Source of the DNA: Echeneis naucrates
Lineage: Eukaryota; Chordata; Actinopteri; Carangiformes; Echeneidae
Reading direction: 5' to 3'
DNA: 64,000 bases
Assembly (NCBI RefSeq): GCF_900963305.1
Contig: NC_042518.1
Location: 11,236,486 to 11,300,485 of the forward strand
A program made the translations under genes and the position numbers. Positions 9,338-22,059 of the stretch are shown here, piece after piece. The notes under the pieces were generated by a model that saw nothing but the letters and a program-made list of their open reading frames with translations, did no database searches and was not told where the DNA came from. Within the stretch, counting starts at the first letter, position 1, and each line of letters starts with the position of its first letter.

Positions 9338-9773
9338 AGTCTCCGGCACAGTAATACACAGCAGAGTCTTCAGCCTGCAGATTCTGTCCTCTTCCAGCAG
9401 AAGTGTCTCTGCTGTAGCTGAACTTGTTCTTCAGGGCTTCATTTTGATAAAAGCCTCCTCCTCCCCACCGATGACAAATCCAGTCCATCGGTTTTCCTTC
9501 ACGCTGTCTGATCCAACCTGTTCCGTAGCTGTTATCAGTCAGAGAATAACCAGAGACCTGACAGGTGATGGTCAAAGACTGTCCAGGCTGAACAACCTTT
9601 GAGTCTGGCTGGATGAGATCAATACTGTACACACCTGTGGAAACAGAAATCAGCATTATCTCCATCAGTCATCTGAATGTTGACTGTTTCTAAAGTGTTT
9701 ATTAGTGTGAATCCACTGAAAGCTCCTCACAGGATCCAGCTGCCAGCAGCTGTATCAGAAGCACAGAGAACAT
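9338..9773 (-). CDS. V5, VH family C with shortened FR3
   Basis: Leader exon 9731-9773, 96-bp intron, V exon 9338-9634. An in-frame 12-bp deletion removes four residues (the VTIT strand in V1) from FR3, leaving [21 protein letters not shown]. This strand packs in the Ig core, so folding may suffer although the frame is open. RSS heptamer CACAATA 9331-9337, spacer 23, nonamer ACAAAAAGC 9299-9307. Octamer ATGCAAAT 9862-9869. Possibly a functional V, possibly folding-defective. Confidence 0.93.
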
Positions 9774-10485
9774 GGTTGATGTTGAAGCTGAACTGATGTG
9801 AGCTCTTCTGTCCTCTCACTGACACACAGACACACACTTCACTTCTTTATGAGGAACCTTCATTTGCATGTTGCTGAATATTAAAGTTTCTTCTTTGTGA
9901 AAACTGATGTAGATCATATATAGAGGAAGAAGTCGTGTGTTTCCTGCAGATAGCTGAAGCTTTTTTGGTCGTACATAAAGCTCATTAAAGATCTCTTCAG
10001 ATGACGTAGACCAGCTGAGTTCTTAGTTATTCAGGTTTCCATTTTTAGATCTATTTCTGAGAATAAATGAACCAACACAAAGTTTGTTGTTGTTGTATCA
10101 AATCTTACATTGGAAACAGATTTTACATCAAATGTACAAACTTAAAGCTTAAAACTTTTCACTGAGAGGTCTCAAACTCTGATGGTTAAAATATCATTTC
10201 ATTACAGAGACAGAGGCCAGAAGGTCAAAGGTTAAAATAAGAAATATAGTTCCTATCAATACTATTGTTGGAGGTTGTTGTTGTTCTAGTGAATCCCATC
10301 AGAGTAAAGAATGAATATTAATATTTTTACTTGTGTTTGTAAAACTGTGTTATTTTGTATAAATGATACTTTCTGGATGTTTAATTACACTGAGAATGGT
10401 TTCAGCAGAGTGCTGTGTTGATGTTGTGTTCTCTATGATCATTGAAGGTTTTTGTACAGCTGATCAACCAGCTCCAGTCACTGTG

Positions 10486-10919
10486 AGTCTCTGGCACAAT
10501 AATAAACAGCAGAGTCTTCAGTCTTCAGACCGTCCATCTGCAGATACAGCTGCTGTTTGCTGTCGTCTCTGGAGATGGTGAACCGGCCCTGGACTGACTG
10601 AGAGTAAGATTTGCTGCTGCCACCAGTATCAATCCAGGCAATCCACTCCAGTCCTTTTCCAGGAGCCTGTCTGATCCAGTTCATCCAGTAGCTGCTGAAT
10701 GTGAATCCAGAGGCTGAACAGGTCAGTCTGTGGGATTCTCCAGGTCTTTTAACTGCTGGTTCAGATTCTGTCAGAGTCTGACCATCAACACCTGTAGAAA
10801 GAAAAAGATCATAGAGTCAGCTGTTTGAAGCTGCTACCATTTCAAACTAAGAATCAGAGAAACTCTTGACCTGCCCAGCAGAGAGTTAACAGCAGCAGTC
10901 CTGTCCTGTAGTCCATCAT
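10486..10919 (-). CDS. V6, VH family A
   Basis: Leader exon 10871-10919, V exon 10486-10791. CDR1 region SSYWMN, CDR2 region [15 protein letters not shown]3 SRDDSKQQ, end YYCARD. It is the duplicate of V2, differing at a few residues (Asn/Thr in CDR2, Asn/Asp in FR3, Arg/Gly before LKTED). RSS heptamer CACAGTG 10479-10485, nonamer ACAAAAACC 10447-10455. Octamer variant 10992-10999. Intact. Confidence 0.96.
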
Positions 10920-11928
10920 GTTAAACTGTGTGTCCACTGTCCTCTGTCTTCCTCTCTGCAGTCAGATAAGTAGAGGTGGAAGACATCTGAGTTTTGCATG
11001 GACTCCTCCTCACAGGGAGCAGAGAGGTGGACTGGACTGTGACTCCACTTTGTGTTTTGTTAAATCATTGAGGAGAATTTGGTGATGACAACTTTGAAGT
11101 CATTCATTTGATGGTTTTACAAACAATGTGTTTGAATCTTTTCCATGAAAATATCAGTCACAGTGTTTTCTCCTCAGCACCTTCTGGTTACATTTTGAAA
11201 TGACATTTTGTTTGTAATTAATACAAATCAAGTCACTTTCATCATATTAGAAACTATAATTATAATTATAATTATTCATAATTCTGACTTTTTGATGAAG
11301 AAGAAACATTATTTTTCAGTTATTTTCAATTCTTCAATTGTGAAGACAGCCAGAAAGAACTAAAGCTGTTGATACTGTCATGAATGATGAATCTGTACAT
11401 TGATCACAGAGAAATTGAACTTACATCCAACAATTCAATGAAATCAATAATAATATAGACCTTTTGGAAAATGAAATGTATTGTCATTATGACTTGATGA
11501 TTACGACAGTTGATCATGATATTTAATTATTTAATATAGGTAAAAATAAAACTTTCTAATTCCCTGTCCTTCTGATTGTAACTTTATTCTATTAAAGACT
11601 CGTGTGATTCGTAATAACTTTGAGATTTCATCTGAAATGGATTTAATAAAGAAAGTGTTTACTCACAAACACCCTGAAAAAAATATTATTTTAGTGCTGA
11701 ATATACCAAATAAAAATTCTGACATTGTCTAATATTATAATTAATAATAGAATTCAGATGATCAGCTCATATTCTCTATAAATGACTTTCTATTCAGTCA
11801 GTTCTTCTCAGTGAGCTGGTGTGAAACCATCAGTGGTCTGAGGGCTCCTCCTCTGGTGGCTTCATGTATCAAGTGTTCAGGCACTGAGGGCTTTTTGTTC
11901 AGGTCTACTGATGCTTTGTGTTATTGTG

Positions 11929-12352
11929 AGTGTCTGGCACAGTAATACACAGCAGAGTCTTCAGGCTGCAGATTCTGTCCATTTAGAGTCACTCTGTTGT
12001 TGGAAGAGTCTAAGTCGATGCTGAACTTGTTCTTCAGTGAATCTTTGTAGAATGAGCTGCTGCCTGCTCTCATTCCAATCCACTCCAGTCCTTTCCCTGC
12101 AGGTTGTCTGATCCAAGCTGTGTAGTAGCCACTAACAGAATAAGAGACCTGACAGGTGATGGTCAGACGTTGACCTGGCTGAACAGTCTCAGAGTCTGGC
12201 TGTGTCAACTGTTCACACTTCACACCTGTTAAAGAGGAAGAAAATCATTTTGTTTTTCATCAATTCCAAACACAGAAATGTTGAGTGAGACAAATCCAGA
12301 GAGACTCACAGGATCCAGCTGCCAACAGCAGCAGCAGAGCTACAGAAAACAT
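11929..12352 (-). CDS. V7, VH family B
   Basis: Leader exon 12310-12352, 84-bp intron, V exon 11929-12225. Duplicate of V3, with SVSGYYTA in CDR1 and MRAGSSSFYKDS in CDR2 (Ser for Thr) and Gln for Pro in FR3. RSS heptamer CACAATA 11922-11928, nonamer ACAAAAAGC 11890-11898. Octamer variant ATGCAAAC 12439-12446, TATA box about 12406-12413. Intact. Confidence 0.96.
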
Positions 12353-13336
12353 GGTTTATGGTGAAAGTGATGAGCTGTGAACTCCACTGACAGTCTGATG
12401 GGAAGTTTTTATAGCTGAGGAACAAGGAAGGTCCCTGAGTTTGCATAGAACCAAACATATCTGGAAGTAGGAGGATGATATCATGAAAGAAGCTTCCACA
12501 AATAAAATTATTTTATGTGCAGAATAAAAATATTTCCAGTGAATGAGGTCATTTTGTTTCAGACTGAATTGTAACATCTTCAAATTGTCCACATTAACTT
12601 TTCCATGTGAAAATATAACATAAATCATTCTGTATCACAAGCTTTGTCATCTGACTGAAGAATAAATCAATCATGAGTTTTTGTAAGTTGGAAAACTTGT
12701 AAGTCACTAAAAATTATTTCCAAAAACTTGAATGTAAATGATGATTTAATGGTGATGATGTGCACTCATGGAAACAAAAGGAACAAATGTGATGTGTTTT
12801 TCAGTCCAGGGCTGAAGTGTCAGTCAGCTGGGATCAATAACAACAGCAGATATCAGTGTTTCCTTTTAGGTCCAAAAGACACAGAAAATTGTCACTGCCT
12901 GACCTCTAGTGGTTTGAAAACACAAACTCCAACATCATCATGAACTGAGCCATGAATAACTTTTAATGTGACATCATTTCCAGGCATAAGTTTGTATTTC
13001 CACATAATCAAAATATTGACGCTATTTAACACAGTTTTTTTCATTCTTCTATTATTATTATTTTATTTGTATTAGTAAAATAAATATATTTTTATTTTAT
13101 TTTTACTTGGAGATGCCAGCTGTGATTGGCTCCAGCAGCCACCACACCCTGATGGAGAAGGGGTTGAAAACTGTCGTAGGAACACTGTTCAGGTTGCAGG
13201 AACGTGTCGGCCTGTGAACGTCCCCCCACAGAACTGGGTCAGCTCCTCGGTCACATGTTGGTTCCTGAAGTCTGTTTTGCCCCAAAGCCCCTTTATGGCA
13301 CGGTCTTAAGCAGCTGCTGTTTTGTCTTTGGCTTGT

Positions 13337-15040
13337 TTATTTGTTATTAGGATCCCCATTAGTTGTCCACCAAGGTAGCAACTAGTCTTCATTGGGTCCG
13401 TCACCACAATAAATACATACAAAGTATAAAACAAAATAATATATACAAGAAACAGTCAACACTAAAATATAATGAAGAGGGGAAATAGTAAGAATAAAAC
13501 AATAATATACTCTCAATCGGAAACTTTAAGAGACATTCAAAAAGAAGTGTTAACAAAAAAAAGTTCTTAGAATGATTTTAAATCATCTGACATTGTGAGC
13601 CCTTTTTGCAACAGAAGGCAATCTGTTCCACTGACCAGCAGCTCTATACAACGCTGTCCTCTGCATTGTGCAGGTTCTAGCTGCTGGAACAATGATGTGG
13701 TCAGTGGCTTGTTGCCTTGTGGAATAACTGTGCCTTTCATGGACATACATAGATCTAGAATACAAGGGCTCAGGCTTCATCCTTTTACAGATATTAGAAG
13801 AAAAGATGAGAAGATTTTTCAATAATCTTTTCTCAACATGTAGCCAAGAGAGAGTTTGATGCATATAGTCAATGCTGGTCCATGATGGACAGCGAAGGGC
13901 CGGTCGCACAGCTTTGTTCTGCAATATTTAAAGCTTATCAATATGTTTCTTTGGAGCACAGGACCATATGGCTGAACAATAATCAAGACGAGATAATACT
14001 AATAACGGTATAACTTGTTGAATTGAAAAGTCGGTCATAAAGTAGGCGCATCTTCTAATAACAGAAACAGCCCTACCCATTTTGGTCACTATTGTCGTAA
14101 AAGTAAAAAAAAAAAAAAAACAATATAGAGGACCAAGGCAACTACCCTGTGGAACACCATAATCTAGTCTGATCGTAGAAAACTGCCATTGAAATACACA
14201 GACTGAAATCTGTTAGTTAAATAACTCTTCATCCATCTAAGAGCACAACCTGTAAACCCATGTGCAGACAGTTTCTCCAGCAGTACACCATGATCTATCA
14301 AATCAAAGGCTGTGCTAAAATCTAAAAAGACCGTACCAACATACTTTTGTGCATCAATTTGAAACAGCCAATCATCAGTCATTTGCACCAATGCAGTGGA
14401 GGTAGAATGACTATCTTTGTAGGCATGCTGAAAATCAGAACTAAGGTTAATATTTGTAAAATATTTCAAAATTTGAACAAATATAAGTTTTTCCATGATT
14501 TTACTGAGAACAGGTAACATACTGATCAGTCTACTGTTGGAGCCACTAAAAGCCAGCTTACTATTTTGAAGTGGGGGTATAACCTTTGCCAATTTCCAAG
14601 CTTCTGGAAATAAACAATCCTTTAAGCTCAAATTGAATATATGACAGACAGGCTCAGCAATATATTCCATCATAGTAGATATTAATTTTCCATCAACAAA
14701 ATCTGAACCCAACTGCTTGTAATTTTTTACAAAACTCAAGATTTTTCACTTCTTGATGTTATTTAGAATGAAATGAGAAGGTGCAGTTTTTATGTTTCAT
14801 TATTCATTATATTCATTATATTGAATCAGTTCCATTGAGTTGTTACTATCACTGGCAAACTAGGTCTGTTCAATATATTTTGTCTTATTTGGTTCACTTT
14901 GTCAATAAAAAAGTCATTGAAATAATTGGCTATTTCAACCGGCTTAGTTAAAAAATTTCCACCAATTTCAATAATAGCGGAATCATTATTTAGAGATCTT
15001 CCCCATATGTTGTTAAACACTTGCCAGAGTTGTTTGTGGG
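13337..15040 (-). mobile_element. LINE (APE-type, L2/CR1-like), copy 2
   Basis: Second copy of the 6026-7728 LINE, carried by the 7.3-kb cassette duplication rather than by a new insertion, because the flanks on both sides match too. RT block 14739-14164, linker 15020-14826, post-RT block 13924-13583. It differs from copy 1 by scattered substitutions, which gives a measure of the cassette duplication's age. Confidence 0.85.
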
Positions 15041-15216
15041 TGTGTGTGTATAATTATGTGTAAAGTTATATTTTTATGACATTATAACATTTTTTTCACA
15101 ACACTTTTTACAAATTAAAATGAAAGCTAATGATTTTGTAATGATCCGTCACTTCAGAACATGAAATAAGGGAGGAAGGTTTTTGTACAGCTGATCAACC
15201 AGCTCCAGTCACTGTG

Positions 15217-15653
15217 AGTCTCTGGCACAATAATAAACAGCAGAGTCTTCAGTCTTCAGACGGTCCATCTGCAGATACAGCTGCTGTTTGCTGTTGTCTC
15301 TGGAGATGGTGAACCGGCCCTGGACTGACTGAGAGTAATATTTGCTGCTGCCACCACCACTGCTAATGGTTGCGATCCACTCCAGTCCTTTTCCAGGAGC
15401 CTGTCTGACCCAGCCCATCCAGTAGCTACTGAATGTGAATCCAGAGGCTGAACAGGTCAGTCTGTGGGATTCTCCAGGTCTTTTAACTGCTGGTTCAGAT
15501 TCTGTCAGAGTCTGACCATCAACACCTGTAGAAAGAAAAAGATCAGAGAGTCAGCTGTTTGAAGCTGCTACCATTTCAAACTAAGAATCAGAGAAACTCT
15601 TGACCTGCCCAGCAGAGAGTTAACAGCAGCAGTCCTGTCCTGTAGTCCATCAT
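15217..15653 (-). CDS. V8, VH family A
   Basis: Leader exon 15605-15653, V exon 15217-15525, one codon longer than V2 in CDR2 ([14 protein letters not shown]). CDR1 region SSYWMG, FR2 [15 protein letters not shown] heptamer CACAGTG 15210-15216, nonamer ACAAAAACC 15178-15186. Octamer variant 15726-15733. Its upstream flank is of the A-C type, yet the next V gene is family B (V9). Confidence 0.96.
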
Positions 15654-16637
15654 GTTAAACTGTGTGTCCACTGTCCTCTGTCTTCCTCTCTGCAGTCAGA
15701 TAAGTAGAGGTGGAAGACATCTGAGTTTTGCATGGACTCCTCCTCACAGGGAGCAGAGAGGTGGTCTGGACTGGACCATAACCTGGAGTATTAATCCCCA
15801 CTGAGAGAAAAGACTTCAGATGCTGGATCTTGTGACTTGAATCTTGTTTCTTTAGAGAAAAAAGGTATTTGTCTCATAAAATTCGACATGGTGTTGAAAT
15901 TAATATCAAAACATTTTCTCTCTTTACTGTAATTGTGTTGATTAATCATGACTCACTTTGATTCAGCATCATTTAAAGATTTATATCTTGTAGGAACATA
16001 ATTTATTTCTATAGTTTATTCTCTGTAATTACGTCCTTGTGCTGTTAATAACATTAATTGTTTTTACAGACTTCATATTTTTTTTATTCTTTTTGTATCT
16101 GCATGAGTGTGCGGTTTGCTATTGATTTGTTTATTTGTCTCGAGACAATAACATAACAGAAATAAATATATTTTGTTTGAATGGTTCTATTTTTAACTAT
16201 TTCATCCTCAACAGAAATATTTAATTATTTCAAAACTATAACAGTTTGACCTGACTGGTGGTTGGTTTGTGGAAATACATGCAATGAAATATTAGTGATA
16301 ATGATATCAAAGTATTCAAATTGAATCAAATTGAAGATATTGCACCAAATCATACCAGCTACATCAAAGGACTTTACATTCAGAGCACGTCCAGACCAAA
16401 CTCTTTATGGATTTGTTTAAGAGACCCAACATATCCCTCCAAGAGCAAGCACAGCAAACATTACAGTGTATTATTCACTGTTAGGACTGTTTAAGACTGT
16501 TTCCCTCTTTACTGTCACAGTGAGCTGGTGTGAAACCATCAGTGGTCTGAGGGCTCCTCCTCTGGTGGCTTCATGTATCAAGTGTTCAGGCACTGAGGGC
16601 TTTTTGTTCAGGTCTACTGATGCTTTGTGTTATTGTG

Positions 16638-17049
16638 AGTGTCTGGCACAGTAATACACAGCAGAGTCTTCAGGCTGCAGATTCTGTCCATTTAGAGTCA
16701 CTCTGTTGTTGGAAGAGTCTAAGTCGATGCTGAACTTGTTCTTCAGTGAATCTTTGACATCTCCATCCCTACTCATCCACTCCAGTCCTTTCCCTGCAGG
16801 TTGTCTGATCCAAGCTGTCCAGTAGCTGTTAACAGAATAAGAGACCTGACAGGTGATGGTCAGACGTTGACCTGGCTGAACAGTCGCAGAGTCTGGCTGT
16901 GTCAACTGTTCACACTTCACACCTGTTAAAGAGGAAGAAAATCATTTTGTTTTTCATGAATTCCAAACACAGAAATGTTGAGTGAGACAAATCCAGAGAG
17001 ACTCACAGGATCCAGCTGCCAACAGCAGCAGCAGAGCTACAGAAAACAT
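16638..17049 (-). CDS. V9, VH family B with short CDR2
   Basis: Leader exon 17007-17049, V exon 16638-16922. CDR2 is four residues shorter than in other B genes (MSRDGDVKDS after the Trp); CDR1 region is SVNSYWTA. FR1 has Ala for Glu (DSATVQP). RSS heptamer CACAATA 16631-16637, nonamer ACAAAAAGC 16599-16607. Octamer variant 17136-17143 sits directly against a LINE fragment. Downstream it has the flank of a family C gene, so the locus is chimeric. Confidence 0.95.
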
Positions 17050-17155
17050 GGTTTATGGTGAAAGTGATGAGCTGTGAACTCCACTGACAGTCTGATGGGA
17101 AGTTTTTATAGCTGAGGAACAAGGAAGGTCCCTGAGTTTGCATAAAATCAAACCG

Positions 17156-18022
17156 TCATATAGTAGGCGCATCTTCTAATGACAGAAACAGCCCTACCCA
17201 TTTTGGTCACTATTTTTGTAAAAATTAAAAAAAAAAAAACAAAAAAAAAAACAATAGAGGACCAAGGCAACTACCCTGTGGAACACCGCAATCTAGTCCG
17301 ACAGTAGAAAAACTGCCATTGAAATACACAGGCTGAAATCTGTTAGTTAAATATCTCTTCATCCATCTAAGAGCACAACCTGTAAACCCATGTGCAGACA
17401 GTTTCTCCAGCAGTACACCATGATCTATCAAATCAAAGGCTGTGCTAAAATCTAAAAAGACCGTACCAACATACTTTTGGGCATCAATTTGAAAAAGCCA
17501 ATCATCAGTCATTTGCACCAATATAGTGGAGGTAGAATGACTATCTTTGTAGGCATGCTGAAAATCAGAACTAAGGCCACTAAAAACCAGCTTATTATTT
17601 TTAGGTGGGGGTATAACCTTTGCCAATTTCCAAGCTTCTGGAAATAAACACTCTTTTAAGCTCAAATTGAATATATGACAGACAGGCTCAGCAATATATT
17701 CCATCATAGTAGATATTAATTTTCCATCAACACAATCTGAACCGAACTGCTTGTTATTTTTTACAGAACTCAGGAGTTTTTTTTATGTTTCATGATAACT
17801 TTTTAAATCAGTTCTATTGAGTTGTTACTATCACTGGCAACACTAGGTCTGTTCAATATATTGAGTCTGATTTGGTTCACTTTGTCAATTAAAAAGTCAT
17901 TGAAATAATTGGCTATTTCAACCAGCTTAGTTCAAAAATTTCCAGCAATTTCAATAATAGCGGAATCATTATTTAGAGATCTTCCCCATATGTTGTTAAA
18001 CACTTGCCAGAGTTTTTTGTGG
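17156..18022 (-). mobile_element. LINE fragment, copy 3
   Basis: Third copy of the same LINE, trimmed. It lacks the whole post-RT part, starts within ten bases of the V9 octamer, and has an internal deletion in the RT block (near 17577, between the fingers and the upstream part). An open stretch 17707-17225 keeps AFDLIDHGVLLEKL and LDCGVPQGSCLGP. More diverged than copies 1 and 2. Confidence 0.8.
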
Positions 18023-18196
18023 GTGTGTGTGTATAATTATGTGTAAAGTGATATTTTTATGACATTATAACATTTTTTCACACATTTTTTACAAATTAAA
18101 ATGAAAGCATGCAACTTTTTCATGATCTGTCACTTCAGAACATGATTAAGGGAGGAAGGTTTTTGTACAGCTGATCAACCAGCTCCAGTCACTGTG

Positions 18197-18630
18197 AGTC
18201 TCTGGCACAATAATAAACAGCAGAGTCTTCAGTCTTCAGACCGTCCATCTGCAGATACAGCTGCTGTTGGCTGTCGTCTCTGGAGATGGTGAACCGGCCC
18301 TGGACTGACTGAGAGTAATATTTGCTGCTGCTACCAGTATGAATCCAAGCAACCCACTCCAGTCCTTTTCCAGGAGCCTGTCTGATCCAGCCCATGGGGA
18401 AACTGCTGAATGTGAATCCAGAGGCTGAACAGGTCAGTCTGTGGGATTTTCCAGGTCTTTTAACTGCTGGTTCAGATTCTGTCAGAGTCTGACCATCAAC
18501 ACCTGTAGAAAGAAAAAGATCATAGAGTCAGCTGTTTGAAGCTGCTACCATTTCAAACTAAGAATCAGAGAAACTCTTGACCTGCCCAGCAGAGAGTTAA
18601 CAGCAGCAGTCCTGTCCTGTAGTCCATCAT
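18197..18630 (-). CDS. V10, VH family A
   Basis: Leader exon 18582-18630, V exon 18197-18502. CDR1 region SSFPMG, CDR2 region [15 protein letters not shown]3 SRDDSQQQ, and Lys for Glu in the FR1 PGKSHRL motif. RSS heptamer CACAGTG 18190-18196, nonamer ACAAAAACC 18158-18166. Octamer variant 18703-18710. Intact. Confidence 0.96.
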
Positions 18631-19620
18631 GTTAAACTGTGTGTCCACTGTCCTCTGTCTTCCTCTCTGCAGTCAGATAAGTAGAGGTGGAAGACATCTG
18701 AGTTTTGCATGGACTCCTCCTCACAGGGAGCAGAGAGGTGGACTGGACTGTGACTCCACTTTGTGTTTTGTTAAATCATTGAGGAGAATTTGGGGATGAC
18801 AACTTTGAAGTCATTCATTTGACGGTTTCACAAACAATGTGTTTGAATCTTGTCCATGAAAATATCAGTCACAGTGTTTTCTCCTCAGCACCTTCTGGTT
18901 ACATTGTAAAATGACTTATTGTTAATATGTTAATATTGTTGAGTTAATACAAGTCAAGTCAAATTCATTATATGAAAAGTTTATTGAGTATTCTAGCTTT
19001 TAATTGAAGAAGAAATATTATTTTTCAGTTATTAATATTATCATGAAGACGACCAGAAAGAACTAAAGCTGTTGATACTGTCATTAATGATGAATCTGTA
19101 CATTGATCACAGAGAAACTGAACTTACACCCAACAACTCAATCAAATCAATAATGATATAGACCTTTTGGAAAATGAAATGTATTGTCATTGTTATTGTT
19201 TGATAATTATGACAATTTATATTTGCATTAAATGTCATTCCAGGAAAAAATTCATTATTGAATATTGTATTTATTCTATTAAAGACTTTGTGATTCATAA
19301 TAACTTTGAGATTTCATCTGAAATAGATTTACTAAAGAAAAAGTGTTTACACATACACACACCCTGAAAAATGATTATTTTTGTGCTAAATATACCAAAT
19401 AAAAATTCCTCTGTGGTTTAATATTATTAAAATTAATGACAGAATTCAGATGATCAGATCATATTCTGTATAAATGACTTTCTATTCAGTCAGTTCTTCT
19501 CAGTGAGCTGGTGTGAAACCATCAGTGGTCTGAGGGCTCCTCCTCTGGTGGCTTCATGTATCAAGTGTTCAGGCACTGAGGGCTTTTTGTTCAGGTCTAC
19601 TGATGCTTTGTGTTATTGTG

Positions 19621-20047
19621 AGTCTCCAGCACAGTAATACACAGCAGAGTCTTCAGGCTGCAGATTCTGTCCATTTAGAGTCACTCTGTTGTTGGAAGAG
19701 TCTAAGTCGATGCTGAACTTGTTCTTCAGTGAATCTTTGTAGTATGAGGTTTGTCCAACACGTGCAACTCCAATCCACTCCAGTCCTTTCCCTGCAGGTT
19801 GTCTGATCCAAGCTGTCCAGTAGCTGCTGAGAGAATAAGAGACTTGACAGGTGATGGTCAGACGTTGACCTGGCTGAACAGTCTCAGAGTCTGGCTGTGT
19901 CAACTGTTCACACTTCACACCTGTTAAAGAGGAAGAAAATCATTTTGTTTTTCATCAATTCCAAACACAGAAATGTTGAGTGAGACAAATCCAGAGAGAC
20001 TCACAGGATCCAGCTGCCAACAGCAGCAGCAGAGCTACAGAAAACAT
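19621..20047 (-). CDS. V11, VH family B
   Basis: Leader exon 20005-20047, V exon 19621-19920, one codon longer than V3 in CDR2 (VARVGQTSYYKDS). CDR1 region SLSSYWTA, end YYCAGD with Gly for Arg after the Ala. That Arg normally makes a CDR3-base salt bridge, so its loss may alter loop shape. RSS heptamer CACAATA 19614-19620, nonamer ACAAAAAGC 19582-19590. Octamer variant 20134-20141. Confidence 0.95.
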
Positions 20048-20718
20048 GGTTTATGGTGAAAGTGATGAGCTGTGAACTCCACTGACAGTCTGATGGGAAG
20101 TTTTTATAGCTGAGGAACAAGGAAGGTCCCTGAGTTTGCATAGAACCAAACATATCAGGAAGTAGGAGGATGATATCATGAAAGAAGCTTCCACAAATAA
20201 AATTATTTTATGTACAGAATAAAAAAAAAATCCAGTGAATAATGTGATTGTACTTCAGACTGATATGTAACATTTTCAAATTGTCCATGTTAACTTTTCC
20301 ATGTGAAAATACGACAGAAATCATTCTGTATCACAAGCTTTGTCATCTGACTGAATAATAAATCAATGATGAGCTCGTGTAAGTTGAACAACTTGTAAGT
20401 CACAATTATTTCCAACAAATTGAATGTAAATGATGATTTAATGGTGATGATGTGCACTCATGGAAACAAAAGGAACAAATGTGATGTATTTTTCAGTCCA
20501 GGGCTGAAGTGTCAGTCAGCTGGGATCAATAACAACAGCAGATATCAGTGTTTCCTTTTAGGTCCAAAAGACACAGAAAATTGTCACTGCCTGACCTCTA
20601 GTGGTTTGAAAACACAAACTCCAACATCATCATGAACTGAGCCATGAATAACTTTTAATGTGACATCATTTCCAGGCATAACTTTGTATTTCCACATAAT
20701 AATCAAAATACTGACACT

Positions 20719-22030
20719 AATAAGTTGGAAAATATCTTAATAGTTGATGGTTTTAATATTCATGTTGATGACACAATTCTTGCGCAGCAATGAACTTTAA
20801 ACATTGACTGAAAATTTCTATTTTGAGCAGCATGTTTCCGGCCCCACCCACCAAAAGGGCGACACTCTTGACTTAGTTTTGTTGCTTGGCATTAATGTTG
20901 CCAACCTCTGTGCAGATGTCCACATCAGTGATCTTGCTGTGTTTTATTTAATCTGGACAGCCTCACTTGTAGTTTTAACAGTCAGTTTTGGATCAGGTTG
21001 CTCCTGTTAAATCTAATCTGGTGACTAAGAAGACCCTATGTCCTTGGATTAATGACTGTATTTGACACATGAAGCGGCTTTGTTGGAAGTCTACCGAACT
21101 GGAGGTACACAGATTTCATCTTAGGGAACTTATGTCTTCCTTAAATCAAATGAAAAAAAAATAGCCAGATCTGACTGCTTTCGTCAGCTGATCATGTTAA
21201 ATAAGAAGAAACCCCAGCTTGTGTTTGACACCATTAATTCTATTACGTGTCTTGCACGTCTTCCACTGCGCTTGTTTTGTAACCCCACTGTTGTTGATCC
21301 TGCACCTCCTAAGTGGTCCTCTTTTACTAGATCATGTCTGACTCTGTGGATTTGCTGTGTGGGGTACCTCAGGGTTCTGTTTTGGGCCCAATTTTGCTTC
21401 TGTTGTATGTTCTTCCCTTAGCAAAGATAATCCAGGAGTTTGTTGATGTTTCGTACCATTTATTTGCTCATGATATCCAGCTGTACTGCTCTTTTAAGGC
21501 CTCTGAGATCCAGAAATTGAATTCCTTAATGAGCTGCCTTGTGCAAATAAAATAATGGCTCAGTGCAAACTCTTTGCAATTAAACTCAGATAAAACTGAG
21601 GTGCTGGTGATTGGCCCTGATGATGCCATTCCAGGTATCAACCAGTATTTAGGTGATCTGAGCATTTCATCTAAATCAAGCCTCACAAATCTTGACATTT
21701 TCTTTGACAAAGAAATGTCATTAGAACACCACAAGCTGCAGAAGAGGAACTGTTTCTACCGGTTGTTTCTAAAGATGATCTTGAGGTGATCATCCAAGCA
21801 TTTGTGTCCTCTCGTTTAGACTGCTGTAACAGTTTATTTTGTTGTCTAAAGAAAAAGGAACAGTCTCATCTGCAGCAAGGCTGCTGACTCGCACTAAGAG
21901 AAGGGCTCATCTTACACCGATCCTAAAATCACTTCATTGGCTCCCAGAGGGTAAATGGAGACCTGCTATGTTCGTTGTGTTCAGGTACTGCACATCTAAA
22001 GCACATTGTGTCATGTTGTAAGGTTAGTCT
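20719..22030 (+). mobile_element. LINE remnant (APE-type, L2-like), plus strand
   Basis: Decayed non-LTR retrotransposon in the opposite orientation to the other LINEs. Endonuclease end: ENILIVDGFNIHVDD near 20728-20772 and HQKGDTLDLVLLLG near 20850. RT part: LLCGVPQGSVLGPILL near 21350-21400 and HDIQLYCSF where an active element has a YADD-type box. Tail: LNSDKTEVLVIGP near 21577 and LLTRTKRRAHLTPILKSLHWLP near 21877-21940. Frames are broken repeatedly and the first Asp of the RT box is preceded by His. Left junction found by comparison with 44360. Confidence 0.75.
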
Positions 22031-22059
22031 GTCACAAGGATGGTAAACATGACGTCATA

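Larger units (their letters stand above)
2030..16630. repeat. 7.3-kb tandem cassette duplication
   Basis: The unit C-A-B-LINE-A is present twice: about 2030-9330 and about 9338-16630. Offsets between matching features are 7,307-7,311 bp (V2/V6 7,307, V3/V7 7,310, V4/V8 7,311). The second copy ends at the flank that should lead to a C gene but leads to the B gene V9. Confidence 0.85.
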
